Origin: Rhodobacteraceae bacterium XHP0102 | Lineage (GTDB): Bacteria; Pseudomonadota; Alphaproteobacteria; Rhodobacterales; Rhodobacteraceae | Assembly (NCBI GenBank): GCA_025751475.1 | Contig: JAOWLD010000001.1 | Location: forward strand, 868,001 to 932,000 | Length of the DNA: 64,000 nucleotides | Reading direction: 5' to 3' | Shown: in pieces, positions 27,212 through 36,240 of the stretch | Position numbering within the stretch: the first letter of the stretch is position 1 | How the letters are laid out: each line of letters starts with the position of its first letter | Position numbers and translations under genes: made by a program | The notes under the pieces: model-generated | The model's database searches: none | Told to the model about the DNA's origin: nothing | The model's input: only the letters and a program-made list of their open reading frames with translations

Positions 27212-28159
27212 CTATATATTCCCAGATCGGTCAGGTTTCGATTTCGCCAGCGGGTGGTGATCCAGCACAAGGCTTTTTAGCCGCTCGTCTAGGATATGTG
27301 TATAGATTTCCGTGGTGGCGATATCCGCGTGTCCCAAAAGCGTCTGGATCACCCGCAAATCGGCCCCGCCTGCCAAAAGATGCGTGGCAAAAGCATGGCG
27401 CATCCGATGCGGGGTCACCATATGGGGCGGCACGCCACCATCGCGCGCGATTTCCTTGATCAGCGTGTAAAACCGCACCCGCGTCAGATGCCCCTCCTGC
27501 CCGCGCGAGGGAAACAGATAGCGCGAGGGCTTCGCGCCTGTCTGTTGACGGGCCTCCTCCTCCAAGGTGTCACGGCGCGCAAGCCAAGCTTGGCCCGCCT
27601 CCCGCGCGGTTGGGGTGAGGGGGACCATCCGCTCCTTCCCGCCCTTGCCGCGCACAAGAACCATTTGCGGATCGCCACGCAGGGCGCTTGCGGGCAAGGT
27701 GACAAGCTCGGTCACGCGCAGGCCCGTGGCATAAAGAATTTGCATCAAACAATGGTTGCGCAGCCTGTCATCCGCTGTGCGGCCATGAATTTGGGCCTGC
27801 GCCAAAAGGCGATCAACATCGTCATGCGATAGGGTTTTGGGCAGGGATTTGCCCCGTGCGGGGCCGCGAATTTTCAGACTTGGGTTGTCGCTGCGCAAGC
27901 CTTCCTCGAATAAAAAGCGAAAGATTTGCTTGGCCGCAGACAATCTGCGCGCGCGGGTGGCGCGCGACAGGCCACGCCCCTCCAGATCGTTCAAATATTG
28001 CTCCAGATCACTGCGCGTGGCCTGCAAGAGGCCCGTCTCCCCCAGATGGGTGCAAAAATCCCGCAAATCGCGTTCATAGGCCAAAAGCGTGTTGCGCGCC
28101 GCGTTCAATTCGGCGGCTTGCGCCTCCAGAAATTGATGGATCAGGGCGCTGTCTTTCAT
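27212..28159 (-). CDS. xerD: Site-specific tyrosine recombinase XerD
   Basis: A 315-residue tyrosine recombinase with an N-terminal SAM-like DNA-binding domain and a C-terminal catalytic domain. Catalytic residues are visible: Arg in ATGLRVTEL, Lys in RGKGGKERMV, His-x-x-Arg in HRMRHAFATHLL, His in LLGHADIATTEIYTH with the nucleophile Tyr in that block. With XerC it resolves chromosome dimers at dif. No dif-like site or attachment repeats are seen nearby and its neighbours are housekeeping genes, so it is the core enzyme, not a mobile-element integrase. It overlaps the secreted-protein gene by 4 bp. Confidence 0.92.
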   Translation of the reverse strand: MKDSALIHQFLEAQAAELNAARNTLLAYERDLRDFCTHLGETGLLQATRSDLEQYLNDLEGRGLSRATRARRLSAAKQIFRFLFEEGLRSDNPSLKIRGPARGKSLPKTLSHDDVDRLLAQAQIHGRTADDRLRNHCLMQILYATGLRVTELVTLPASALRGDPQMVLVRGKGGKERMVPLTPTAREAGQAWLARRDTLEEEARQQTGAKPSRYLFPSRGQEGHLTRVRFYTLIKEIARDGGVPPHMVTPHRMRHAFATHLLAGGADLRVIQTLLGHADIATTEIYTHILDERLKSLVLDHHPLAKSKPDRSGNI

Positions 28160-29733
28160 CGTATAGGCCGTTCGGGCATCAAATGCAGCTGCAATGCCGT
28201 GCGCCGCGCCGTGTCTTCCAATCCCAAATAGCGCAGCAATTTCAGCGCATCGGAGATATCCTCGAAATCCGCCCCATCCCCCGACAGGGTCAGCGCCGCC
28301 AAAAGCAAGGCTTCGCCCGCGCGGGCCTCCGTGACCAAAGGCGCGTAGCGCTCGGGCAGGGTTGCGGCATCAAACCCCGCCGCAAGCGCGCGGGCGCGCG
28401 GGCTGGCCGTGGCGGAGAGCAGCGGGGATTGGCCCCGCGCAAGCGCAAAGGCAAAGGCCTCCTCTGGAGATTGTGGCACAGCGCGCAAGGCGAGGCTTTC
28501 ATAATGGCGCGACAGCAATTCCACCTTGCGTGCAAGACTGGCTGGTGCACCTGTCAGGGGCTGGCGGCCAAGGCGCTCGGCATAAAGACTTGCGAAGGCA
28601 GGCAAAAGACCTGCAGGCTCCAACACTGTGACGGCGCGGGCCAAACTCGCGCCGATGGCCTCCATTTCGCCCGCAAGCAGGCTTGCGTCAAAGTCCTGAA
28701 CGGCGGCCACGCGCTCCCAGATGCCGCCTGATGCAGAAGGGCGGCGCGAGGTGGCAATGGCCAACCATTGGCTGGGTTCGATGGCGCCCGCGCGCAACAA
28801 ACGTTCGGCCGCGTCCAATTGCGCCCGCCACCCCGCCTGTGGTGCGAGATCGGCATGGGCAAAGGCAAGCGGCAGGCCAAGCGAGGCGGGCCGCTCGGCA
28901 ATGGCGGCGCGCATCACATAGCGCAGCGGTGTGATATCAGGGTCCAGCGGCAGCGGTGGCTCGCCCTCGAACAACTCAGGGTCAAGGAAGCGGGCAATCA
29001 AATCGGCCTCCTCCTCCGAGATGAAACCAAGCGCGGTGCCTGTGCCCATGGAGAGGGCCGCCGCCGACCAATCGCCCCCCCGCGCAAGGCAAAAGATGCG
29101 TGCGGGATAAGTCGGGGCGATATCAGGATTGGCGCGCATCGCGGCACAGGCACGATCCGCTTGACCCAAAAGCAGCGAAACGTCAAACCACCTGCGGAAG
29201 GTTTCGGCATCATCAACGCCTGCGCGTTCGATCAGAGCGCGGGCAGGTTCCAATGCGCCGCGCGCCAACAACATATCAATCCGCGCCAGAAACAGATCAT
29301 CCGTGGACAGATCGCTTTGATTGGCGGGAGGGTCCAGTTCGGCCAAGGCCAGACGCTCGGTCAGATCAAGAATGGCGGGCGGCCCTGTCATGGGCAGGCG
29401 GCGAAACAGCGCGGCAAGATCGCTGGTTTTTGATTGCCCCCAAAGGCCGCTGGGAAATCCCGTCACCTGCACAGGCAGCAATCCCACGGCATTGCGGCTG
29501 ATCGGACCAATTGGCATGACCCGAATGTCTTCGGTCACGATCTGTGACGCAACATCCAGGGCGCGCGGTGTGACCGTATCGGACAGCCACGGCGGCGCAA
29601 TATCCTGTGGCGACATTTGCGGGGTTTGTGCCTCAAGGCGCGCGGAAACCATTGCCGCCAAAACAACGGCCAAGAGCAATCCAAAGGCCCCAAGTTTGCC
29701 GCTGGCCTGCAACGCAGTGCTGATCTTGCGCAT
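28156..29733 (-). CDS. Secreted or membrane-anchored protein of unknown function
   Basis: A 525-residue protein from the ATG at 29733 (a GTG at 29736 adds one residue). A hydrophobic helix at about residues 15-32 (GAFGLLLAVVLAAMVSA) is a signal peptide or anchor. The rest is predicted alpha-helical and Ala/Leu rich with repeating 30-40-residue helical pairs (for example ARIDMLLARGALEPARALIERA), resembling tetratricopeptide-like solenoids, but no domain can be named. It lies between xerD and a 44-residue membrane peptide gene, 7 bp from the latter, and overlaps xerD by 4 bp, so the three are probably one operon. Confidence 0.75.
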   Translation of the reverse strand: MRKISTALQASGKLGAFGLLLAVVLAAMVSARLEAQTPQMSPQDIAPPWLSDTVTPRALDVASQIVTEDIRVMPIGPISRNAVGLLPVQVTGFPSGLWGQSKTSDLAALFRRLPMTGPPAILDLTERLALAELDPPANQSDLSTDDLFLARIDMLLARGALEPARALIERAGVDDAETFRRWFDVSLLLGQADRACAAMRANPDIAPTYPARIFCLARGGDWSAAALSMGTGTALGFISEEEADLIARFLDPELFEGEPPLPLDPDITPLRYVMRAAIAERPASLGLPLAFAHADLAPQAGWRAQLDAAERLLRAGAIEPSQWLAIATSRRPSASGGIWERVAAVQDFDASLLAGEMEAIGASLARAVTVLEPAGLLPAFASLYAERLGRQPLTGAPASLARKVELLSRHYESLALRAVPQSPEEAFAFALARGQSPLLSATASPRARALAAGFDAATLPERYAPLVTEARAGEALLLAALTLSGDGADFEDISDALKLLRYLGLEDTARRTALQLHLMPERPIR

Positions 29734-29739
29734 CACCGT

Positions 29740-29874
29740 CTACTCGATCTTGATCGTGAGGGCTTCACGGTTTTCCACGATTTGCGGCGTCATCAAGCCC
29801 GAATAGGCATAGGCCAGCAAGCCAATCCCAGTCAGCAGGACCAAAACCACCAAAAATTTCACCAGTTTTGCCAT
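29740..29874 (-). CDS. Small 44-residue single-pass membrane peptide
   Basis: An ATG at 29874 opens 44 codons ending at TAG 29740-29742. The peptide starts MAKLVKF, has one hydrophobic helix (LVVLVLLTGIGLLAYAY, residues 8-24) and a polar C terminus ending in TIKIE. AGAGG and AAGAGA lie upstream as possible ribosome-binding sequences. The stop is only a few bases before the start of the 525-residue secreted protein, which suggests coupling. No family recognised. Confidence 0.65.
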   Translation of the reverse strand: MAKLVKFLVVLVLLTGIGLLAYAYSGLMTPQIVENREALTIKIE

Positions 29875-30057
29875 TTCTCTTGCCTCTGCCCGTCTGCGCC
29901 TCTGGCGCTTGCTTGCTTGCGTGTCCGCCCTTCAACGCGTATTTCCACGAGCGAAGGACGCAGTTGCCGTCAATATAGGGGATGTTGCACAAAATTTCTT
30001 GGGTGAATTTTGGCAAATCGCCGCAAAAGGCGCAGAAATGCGGAGGGGCAGACCACA

Positions 30058-30630
30058 GTGGCAAGGCAGGTGCAGCGAGATACGGCTTACAGGTTGAATA
30101 AAACCGTGGTTTTGGTTGGTATGCCTGGGTCTGGGAAAACGGCGGTGGGGCGCGCCCTATCTGCCGCGCTTGGGGTTGGTTTGCGCGACTCTGACGCGGA
30201 GATTGTCGAAAGCGCCCAGATGAGCATTGCCGAAATTTTCGAACGGTTCGGCGAGCCGTTTTTTCGGGATCGCGAAAGCAAGGTGATTGCGCGGCTTTTG
30301 CAGGGCGAAGCGGCCATCTTGTCCACGGGGGGGGGCGCATGGTTGTCGCCTGACAACCGCGCGATGATTGCGGCCCAAGCGGCGGTTTTGTGGTTGGATG
30401 CGGATATCGAGCTGTTGTGGTCGCGTGTGCGCCACAAAACCACGCGGCCCCTTTTGCAAGGGCCTGACCCCCGCGCCAAGCTTGAGGCGCTTATGGTGGC
30501 GCGCCGCCCGTCTTATGCCGAGGCGCCCTTGCGCCTTGAGATTGATCCCACTTGGTCGATTGAGGATACAACCGCGCGTGTCATCACCCTGTTGCAGGCG
30601 CATGACATCGTTACGGAGGGTAAGCCATGA
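30058..30630 (+). CDS. aroK: Shikimate kinase
   Basis: A 190-residue P-loop kinase. Walker A is GMPGSGKTAVG, the magnesium/shikimate Asp pair is in DSDAEI, the substrate Arg in RDRESKVI, and the glycine motif in STGGGAW. It phosphorylates shikimate in aromatic amino-acid synthesis. The frame is open from 30010, but the GTG at 30058 follows GGAGGGG at good spacing and gives the normal length. The stop overlaps the aroB start (ATGA), the classic aroK-aroB pair. It is divergent from the small membrane peptide gene. Confidence 0.92.
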   Translation: MARQVQRDTAYRLNKTVVLVGMPGSGKTAVGRALSAALGVGLRDSDAEIVESAQMSIAEIFERFGEPFFRDRESKVIARLLQGEAAILSTGGGAWLSPDNRAMIAAQAAVLWLDADIELLWSRVRHKTTRPLLQGPDPRAKLEALMVARRPSYAEAPLRLEIDPTWSIEDTTARVITLLQAHDIVTEGKP

Positions 30631-31742
30631 ACGCGACAGTCCGCGTCCACCTGAATGAGCGCAGCTATGATGTGGTGATCGGCACAGGCGGCATCGCCAC
30701 CGCACCTGATCATATTGCACCGCTGCTCAAGCGCCCCAAGGTCTGGATTGTGACCGAGGATCGCGTGGCCCCCTTGCATCTGCCGCGTCTTGAGGCGGCT
30801 TTGCGGGACGGGGGCATCACCCCTGCCGCCTTGACCTTGCCCGCGGGCGAGGGGACGAAATCATGGCCCTATCTGATGCAGACCGTGGAGTGGCTGCTCG
30901 ATGAGAAGGTCGAGCGCGGTGACATCGTCATTGCGCTTGGCGGCGGTGTGATTGGTGATCTGGTCGGCTTTGCTGCGGCCATCCTGCGCCGTGGGGTGCG
31001 GTTTGTGCAGATGCCAAGCTCGCTTTTGGCGCAGGTGGACAGCTCCGTTGGCGGCAAGACGGGGATCAACACGCGTCATGGCAAAAATCTTGTCGGTGCA
31101 TTTCATCAACCAAGCCTTGTTCTGGCCGATATTGACCTGCTCGACACGCTGTCCCCGCGTGATTTTCTGGCGGGCTATGGCGAGGTGGTGAAATATGGGC
31201 TGCTTGGCGATGCAGCATTTTTCAACTGGCTGGAGGATCACGCCCCCGCAATGGCGGCAGGTGATAAAGCCCTGCGACAAGAGGCCGTGCGCCGCGCGGT
31301 GCAGATGAAGGCCGATATCGTGGCCCGAGACGAAACCGAGCAGGGGGATCGCGCGCTGCTCAATCTGGGCCATACCTTTTGCCACGCGCTGGAGGCGGCA
31401 ACGGGCTATTCGGACCGGCTGTTGCACGGCGAAGGGGTGGCGATTGGCTGTGCGCTGGCGGCGGAATTATCGGCGCGCCTTGGCCTGTGTGCGCAAGAAG
31501 ACCCGTCACGGATCCGTGCGCATCTGGCCGAGATGGGAATGATGCGCGACCTGTCGGATATTTCGGGCGATTTGCCCGATGCCGAAGGTCTGCTTGGCCT
31601 TATGGCACAGGATAAAAAAGTGCTTGAAGGTCAGCTGCGCTTTATCCTGATGCGGGGGATTGGCACATCCTTTGTGACTTCGGATGTGCCACGAGATGTT
31701 GTGAAAGCCTTGTTAAATGAAAGGCTTGACGCGCGCGGTTAA
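30627..31742 (+). CDS. aroB: 3-dehydroquinate synthase
   Basis: A 371-residue enzyme that converts DAHP to 3-dehydroquinate using NAD and zinc. The nucleotide and phosphate-binding signature is clear ([27 protein letters not shown]), and metal ligands are expected in [17 protein letters not shown] and [10 protein letters not shown]. It is coupled to aroK by a 4-bp overlap. Its 3' end overlaps the convergent gpt gene by 4 bp. Confidence 0.95.
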   Translation: MNATVRVHLNERSYDVVIGTGGIATAPDHIAPLLKRPKVWIVTEDRVAPLHLPRLEAALRDGGITPAALTLPAGEGTKSWPYLMQTVEWLLDEKVERGDIVIALGGGVIGDLVGFAAAILRRGVRFVQMPSSLLAQVDSSVGGKTGINTRHGKNLVGAFHQPSLVLADIDLLDTLSPRDFLAGYGEVVKYGLLGDAAFFNWLEDHAPAMAAGDKALRQEAVRRAVQMKADIVARDETEQGDRALLNLGHTFCHALEAATGYSDRLLHGEGVAIGCALAAELSARLGLCAQEDPSRIRAHLAEMGMMRDLSDISGDLPDAEGLLGLMAQDKKVLEGQLRFILMRGIGTSFVTSDVPRDVVKALLNERLDARG

Positions 31743-32257
31743 TCCTTGCCGCGATAGGGTTCGACATATTGCAACGCCATGTCCCATGGAAAGAAAATCC
31801 ATGTATCTTGGCTGACACCCGTTATGAATGTGTCCACCATCGGCTCGCCTTTGGGTTTGGCATAGGTGGTGGCGAAATGGGCCTTGGGATACAATTGGCG
31901 CACCAGTTCAAGGGTTTTACCCGTATCCACCAGATCATCCACGATCAACACACCCTCGCCATCGCCCATCATCTCTGCGTCAGGGCTTTTGAGAACCTCC
32001 GCATCGCGCTGTTTGTCGGCCTTGCCGCCGCCTGCGTGATAGGATTTCACGCTGATCGTATCGACCGTGCGAATGTCCAATTCGCGCGCCACGATCATTG
32101 CAGGGGCCATGCCGCCGCGTGTGATGGCCACAACCGCGCGCCATGATCCGTCTGGACCAGGCCCGCGCTTGTCCAAGCGCCATGCCAATGCGCGCGCATC
32201 ACGGTGCAGTTGGTCCCACGAGACGTGAAACCCTTTTTCATGTGGCAAACGATCCAT
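31739..32257 (-). CDS. gpt: Xanthine(-guanine) phosphoribosyltransferase
   Basis: A 172-residue type I phosphoribosyltransferase with the PRPP-binding loop [14 protein letters not shown] and the flexible-loop region around [13 protein letters not shown]. It salvages xanthine and guanine to their nucleotides. The frame opens at 32278, but the ATG at 32257 has GGAGAG upstream and gives the length usual for this family. It begins 17 bp after the LysE-type gene on the same strand. Confidence 0.88.
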   Translation of the reverse strand: MDRLPHEKGFHVSWDQLHRDARALAWRLDKRGPGPDGSWRAVVAITRGGMAPAMIVARELDIRTVDTISVKSYHAGGGKADKQRDAEVLKSPDAEMMGDGEGVLIVDDLVDTGKTLELVRQLYPKAHFATTYAKPKGEPMVDTFITGVSQDTWIFFPWDMALQYVEPYRGKD

Positions 32258-32274
32258 GGCCCTCTCTCCTTTGG

Positions 32275-32895
32275 TCAATTCAAGGCTAGTCTGGCACCCA
32301 AAAGCGCCAAAACCCCGCCAAATACACGTTCAATCACGGGCTTTAGCCCCAAATAAGCGCGGCGCGGCGCAGGCAGTGAGAACATCCGCGCCACGATCAG
32401 GTTCCACCCCGCGTCATTGATAAATATCATCCCCATAACCACCGCATAGACCCAAAAAGGCGGCTCTGGTGGCAGGAAGGTCAGGAAGATTGTCCCGAAA
32501 AACACGGCGGGTTTGGGGTTGGCCAATTGTGTGGCAATGCCAAGCCAGACCAAGGCGCGCGGTGATTTGGGGGGCTCGGCCTGATCTGTGGGGGTGACCT
32601 CGAAGGGGTCTGTCGCGTGACGCCAGATCATGATGGCCAGATAGATCAAATAAGCCGCTCCAATGAATTTGAGCGCGGTCAGCAATACAGGCGCCAGTTC
32701 AAACAGCAGCGCAAGGCCGAAAATCGCGGCCAAGGCCCACAGACAGGCCCCGATGCCAAATCCAACGGCCAAGAAAATCGCGTGATCAAACCCATCGCGC
32801 GCAGCACTGCGTGCGGCCAGCAATGTGGTCGGGCCAGGGCTGATTGCGGCGGCCAAATGCACCAGATAAATGGCCAATAGCGCCGCAATTGTCAT
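32275..32895 (-). CDS. LysE/RhtB family amino-acid exporter
   Basis: A 206-residue membrane protein with about six hydrophobic helices and the family N-terminal motif [18 protein letters not shown]. The LysE/RhtB family exports amino acids such as lysine, homoserine or threonine; the substrate here is unknown. It lies 6 bp downstream of fabI and upstream of gpt on the minus strand. Confidence 0.85.
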   Translation of the reverse strand: MTIAALLAIYLVHLAAAISPGPTTLLAARSAARDGFDHAIFLAVGFGIGACLWALAAIFGLALLFELAPVLLTALKFIGAAYLIYLAIMIWRHATDPFEVTPTDQAEPPKSPRALVWLGIATQLANPKPAVFFGTIFLTFLPPEPPFWVYAVVMGMIFINDAGWNLIVARMFSLPAPRRAYLGLKPVIERVFGGVLALLGARLALN

Positions 32896-32901
32896 GGGGG
32901 C

Positions 32902-33717
32902 TTAGTCCTTGCGCCCTGTGACAACATCGATATCGGGGGCATCGACCGCCTTCATGCCCACAATATGATAACCCGCATCCACGTGAAGGTTTTCCCCTGT
33001 CACGCCTGAGGCGAGATCAGACAGAAGATAGAGCGCAGATTTGCCAACATCCTCGATGGACACATTGCGGCGCAGCGGCGAATTCAGCTCATTCCATTTC
33101 AGGATGTAGCGGAAATCGCCAATGCCAGAGGCGGCCAATGTCTTGATCGGCCCTGCGGAGATGGCGTTGACGCGGATGTTTTGCTTGCCCAGATCCTCGG
33201 CCAGATACATTACGGACGCCTCGAGCGCGGCTTTTGCCACCCCCATCACATTGTAATGGGGCATCACCTGTTCCGCGCCATAATAGGTCAGGGTCAGCGC
33301 GGACCCACCATTGCGCATCAGTTTCTCGGCGCGCTGCATCACGGCGGTGAAGGAATAGACCGAGATATTCATCGTCATCGCGAAATTCTCGGCACTGGTG
33401 TCGACATAGCGGCCGCGCAATTCGTTCTTGTCGGAAAAGCCGATGGCGTGAACGATGAAATCCATCCCGCCCCATTTTTCATCCAGCGTTTCAAAGACCG
33501 CATCTAGACTGTCATTATCGGTCACATCGCAGGGCAAAACGAGATCAGATCCCAATTCAGCCGCCAAAGGCTGCACCCGCTTGAGAAGTTGTTCGCCCTG
33601 ATAAGAAAACGCCAATTCAGCGCCATGTTCAGCGAGGGCTTTTGCGATCCCCCAAGCGATGGATTTGTCATTTGCCAGGCCCATAATAAGCCCGCGTTTG
33701 CCAGTCATAATCCCCAT
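32902..33717 (-). CDS. fabI: Enoyl-[acyl-carrier-protein] reductase (NADH)
   Basis: A 271-residue short-chain dehydrogenase-type enzyme. The FabI nucleotide loop GLANDKSIAWGIAK lies at the N terminus, and the catalytic pair is Tyr and Lys in YGAEQVMPHYNVMGVAKA (Y-x6-K spacing). It performs the last reduction in each fatty-acid elongation cycle. The ATG at 33717 follows GAGGG; an ATG three codons further in is an alternative. It is divergent from pdxH. Confidence 0.93.
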   Translation of the reverse strand: MGIMTGKRGLIMGLANDKSIAWGIAKALAEHGAELAFSYQGEQLLKRVQPLAAELGSDLVLPCDVTDNDSLDAVFETLDEKWGGMDFIVHAIGFSDKNELRGRYVDTSAENFAMTMNISVYSFTAVMQRAEKLMRNGGSALTLTYYGAEQVMPHYNVMGVAKAALEASVMYLAEDLGKQNIRVNAISAGPIKTLAASGIGDFRYILKWNELNSPLRRNVSIEDVGKSALYLLSDLASGVTGENLHVDAGYHIVGMKAVDAPDIDVVTGRKD

Positions 33718-33868
33718 GCCGCCCTCAATCCTTGTCGCTATTGTTGGGTTGAGAGGGGTTTAGCCCTTTGATCCGATGGCTTCAAGATGTCCTGTCGCCT
33801 TGAAGCCGATATAGCACCGCCCTATGATTCATCTCGACAAAAATGCAGCAGCAAAGACGAGGCAGGAC

Positions 33869-34480
33869 ATGACGGATCGTACGGGACTATTCGCAGGGGA
33901 TGATCCTTTTGCCATAGCGCGCGCGTGGATGGCAGAGGCCGAGAAAACCGAGATCAATGATCCCGATGCCATTGCCTTGGCCACAGTGGATCCGTCTGGT
34001 TTGCCGAATGTGCGCATGGTGCTGTTGCGACAAATCGAAGATAATGGCTTTGTGTTCTTCACCAATTATGAAAGCCAGAAGGGCCAAGAATTGGCGGCAA
34101 GCGGCAAGGCGGCCTTTGTGCTGCATTGGAAATCCTTGCGCCGTCAAATTCGTGTGCGGGGCGTGGTCGCGCGCGAAGATGGGGCGCAGGCGGATGACTA
34201 TTTCGCATCGCGCTCTCTCAAGAGCAGGCTTGGGGCTTGGGCCTCCAAGCAATCGCGACCCTTGGACAGCCGCGCAAGCCTGATGGCGGATGTGGCCAAA
34301 ATCACGGTTGAAAAGGGCACAAATCCGCCCCGTCCGCCGTTTTGGGGCGGGTTTCGGATCACGCCTGTTGAGATTGAATTTTGGGCTGATGGCGCGTTTC
34401 GTCTCCATGATCGGTTTCGCTGGACGCGCGCGGCGCCCGACCCATCCGCCCCATGGACCGTGCAGCGCCTCAACCCGTGA
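33869..34480 (+). CDS. pdxH: Pyridoxamine 5'-phosphate oxidase
   Basis: A 203-residue FMN-dependent split-barrel oxidase that makes pyridoxal 5'-phosphate. Family blocks are [45 protein letters not shown] and the C-terminal FRWTR region. The frame is open from 33824; the ATG at 33869, preceded by GAGGCAGGA, matches the family N terminus ([14 protein letters not shown]). It is divergent from fabI over about 150 bp. Confidence 0.9.
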   Translation: MTDRTGLFAGDDPFAIARAWMAEAEKTEINDPDAIALATVDPSGLPNVRMVLLRQIEDNGFVFFTNYESQKGQELAASGKAAFVLHWKSLRRQIRVRGVVAREDGAQADDYFASRSLKSRLGAWASKQSRPLDSRASLMADVAKITVEKGTNPPRPPFWGGFRITPVEIEFWADGAFRLHDRFRWTRAAPDPSAPWTVQRLNP

Positions 34481-34648
34481 GCCGCGCCTTTGGCCAGTCG
34501 TGGCTGTCGCGTTAGCGCCCAAATTTTGCGCATATTCTATGCGCCATAAATACTCAAAATGATAATTTTTATGTCATGATTTAGGTAAAAATCAGGTCAT
34601 ATGAGTTTTTTTGGTATAAAATTTAATTTATCCTTGCAGAACTATTCG

Positions 34649-34694
34649 CTTCGGGCCAAACCCGTGCACGGGACGAACAGGGCTTTGCCCGAAG
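34649..34694 (+). promoter_or_regulatory. Structured 5' leader of the cold-shock gene
   Basis: CTTCGGGC (34649-34656) pairs perfectly with GCCCGAAG (34687-34694), enclosing a 12-bp palindrome CCCGTGCACGGG (34661-34672). The stem ends just before the AGGA ribosome-binding sequence at about 34700. Upstream is an AT-rich stretch (34540-34640). A long structured leader is characteristic of cold-shock mRNAs; thermosensor behaviour is inference. Confidence 0.55.
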
Positions 34695-34712
34695 ATAATA
34701 GGATGCACCACA

Positions 34713-35243
34713 ATGACGGAAGTCGATCGCTGCATGGGGGTGGCGGTTCGTGGCAAGGTGAAATGGTTTGACGCAACCAAAGGCTATGGATTTGTCCTGG
34801 CCGATGATGGTGGTCCAGACATTTTGTTGCACGCGAATGTATTACGTAATTTTGGCCAAGGTTCGATTGCTGAAAACGCTTATGTTGAGGTGATTGTGAA
34901 TTACACCGACCGCGGGGCGCAGGCGCAGGAGGTTTTATCTCTGACGCCGCCAAGCGATGAGGAGGTGCAATCAGCCACGCGGATTGATATACCGCAGACA
35001 GATGCGCCCTTTGTCGCGGCGCGGGTAAAATGGTTTGATAAAGCAAAGGGGTTTGGCTTTGCGAACGAGTTTGGCAATGCTGATGATGTTTTCATCCATG
35101 TCGAAATCCTGCGCCGCTTTGGATTTGCGGATTTGCAACCGGGCGAGGCCTTGGCCATTCGCATCGTTGATGGACCGCGCGGCAAAATGGCTGCGGAGGT
35201 GCGCGCTTGGGATTATGTCCAATTGGATGACGACCACGGCTAA
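34713..35243 (+). CDS. Double cold-shock-domain protein
   Basis: A 176-residue protein with two cold-shock domains, at about residues 11-76 (GKVKWFDATKGYGFVLADDG) and 102-168 (ARVKWFDKAKGFGFANEFG), each with RNP1-like aromatic residues (KGYGFV; KGFGFA). This tandem form is typical of alphaproteobacteria (CspC/CspD-type in Caulobacter). It should bind single-stranded RNA or DNA. The 3' end overlaps the following DUF192 gene in a different frame. Confidence 0.88.
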   Translation: MTEVDRCMGVAVRGKVKWFDATKGYGFVLADDGGPDILLHANVLRNFGQGSIAENAYVEVIVNYTDRGAQAQEVLSLTPPSDEEVQSATRIDIPQTDAPFVAARVKWFDKAKGFGFANEFGNADDVFIHVEILRRFGFADLQPGEALAIRIVDGPRGKMAAEVRAWDYVQLDDDHG

Positions 35244-35700
35244 GGCCAGTGTTGCGCTGATCCTGCTGACCATGACGGCCGATGCCGCTTGCCGCCCTGA
35301 ACGCGCAGAATTGCGCGGTGATTTTGGCACTGTGCGCTTTAGCGTTGAGGTCGCTGATGAACCCCATGAGCGGGCCAAGGGTTTGATGAATCGTCCCAGT
35401 ATGCCTCGTATGGCGGGGATGCTCTTTATCTATGAACGGCCACAGCGCGCCCGTTTCTGGATGGAGAACACGCTGATCCCGCTCGATATGCTGTTCCTCG
35501 ATTCGCAGGGGCGGGTGGTGTATATCCATGAGAATGCGATTCCTCTTGATCGCACCCACATCGAGGGCGGTGACGAGATTCTCGCCGTGCTGGAAATCAA
35601 CGGTGGCTTGTCCGAAATGCTGAATTTGCAGACGGGCGCCGTGCTGCGTCACCCGCAAATGCCGCAAGAGGGCGCATTATGGCCCTGTGAAACGCAATAG
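35215..35700 (+). CDS. DUF192 family exported protein
   Basis: A 161-residue protein (from ATG 35215; 157 from ATG 35227) with an N-terminal hydrophobic signal (KASVALILLTMTADAA) and a DUF192 domain (VADEPHERAKGLMNRPSMP, FWMENTLIPLDMLFLDSQG). The family is small, periplasmic or secreted, and of unknown function. It overlaps the cold-shock gene by about 29 bp; GGAGGT lies 14 bases before the first ATG. Translational coupling to the cold-shock gene is likely. Confidence 0.75.
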   Translation: MSNWMTTTAKASVALILLTMTADAACRPERAELRGDFGTVRFSVEVADEPHERAKGLMNRPSMPRMAGMLFIYERPQRARFWMENTLIPLDMLFLDSQGRVVYIHENAIPLDRTHIEGGDEILAVLEINGGLSEMLNLQTGAVLRHPQMPQEGALWPCETQ

Positions 35701-35713
35701 AAGTGCAATCGCG

Positions 35714-35735
35714 CTCTTTTCATCCGTGAAAAGAG
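35714..35735 (+). other. Perfect 9-bp stem-loop after the DUF192 gene
   Basis: CTCTTTTCA (35714-35722) pairs with TGAAAAGAG (35727-35735) around a TCCG loop. No T-run follows, so it is not a standard terminator. It separates the DUF192 gene from tRNA-Pro. Confidence 0.5.
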
Positions 35736-35754
35736 GCGCTAAGAGGCACGCAGT

Positions 35755-35831
35755 CGGGGCGTGGCGCAGCCTGGTAGCGCGGCGGTTTTGGGTACCGTAG
35801 GTCGTAGGTTCGAATCCTATCGCCCCGACCA
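35755..35831 (+). tRNA. tRNA-Pro (TGG)
   Basis: A 77-nt tRNA: acceptor CGGGGCG with CGCCCCG, D-arm with GGTAGCGC, anticodon loop TTTGGGT giving TGG, T-arm GGTTCGAATCC, and encoded CCA. It is the broad proline-codon reader. Confidence 0.96.
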
Positions 35832-35902
35832 CTTTCACCACATAGGGCATTTGAACGCCACCAATCTTGGCTGCGCGCGGCCGGTTCACGCCCTTTTGCA
35901 GC

Positions 35903-35929
35903 GCCATGCGCTGCGCAGCGCGGCTTTTT
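35903..35929 (+). terminator. Rho-independent terminator after tRNA-Pro
   Basis: A 14-bp palindrome GCGCTGCGCAGCGC (35908-35921), extended by GCC/GGC, is followed at once by TTTTT (35925-35929). An overlapping alternative hairpin pairs 35898-35904 with 35908-35914. Confidence 0.65.
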
Positions 35930-36193
35930 ATATCGTATCTTATACTATATTTTGTGGCCTTAACTTTATTTGTCTTGCTGTTATCCGCAGAGATGCCAGC
36001 CTTGACCCAGGCTCAACAAAGTCTTGCGCTTCGCCGCGTAACTCTGCGCGTTGTAACAATTCTTTCATATTCTTGGGCTTGTTGCGGGGCTGTCATGAAT
36101 CATGCGCCATTGGGCCGCCTGATAATTTGCCGAGAATTCAAGACAGAAAATTTTGTGAAACGGCAAAAAAACTGATTGACCATATATGTGTCC

Positions 36194-36209
36194 CTACGTC
36201 AGGTTGTGG
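36194..36209 (+). promoter_or_regulatory. Probable NrdR box 1 (degenerate)
   Basis: The 16-bp block matches about half of the NrdR box consensus, mainly its right half (TTGTGG). It lies exactly 31 bp, centre to centre, from the much better box at 36225-36240, the spacing characteristic of paired NrdR boxes. Confidence 0.45.
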
Positions 36210-36224
36210 GGGCTGAGATGTCCA

Positions 36225-36240
36225 CCACAATATGTAGTGG
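36225..36240 (+). promoter_or_regulatory. Probable NrdR box 2
   Basis: CCACAATATGTAGTGG fits the NrdR consensus (ACAC-w-ATAT-a-T-w-GTGT type) at most positions and is nearly palindromic. NrdR represses ribonucleotide reductase genes when dATP is high, so this pair probably controls nrdJ, whose start codon is 175 bp downstream. The nrdR gene itself is not in the window. Confidence 0.65.

Noticed and set aside
27212-28159. Integrase of a mobile element
   Set aside because: The sequence and gene neighbours fit chromosomal XerD; there are no attachment repeats, phage genes or GC break around it.
36177-36192. A further NrdR-like half-site (left half only)
   Set aside because: The right half is out of register and its centre is 48 bp from the good box, not in phase; the 31-bp pair is preferred.
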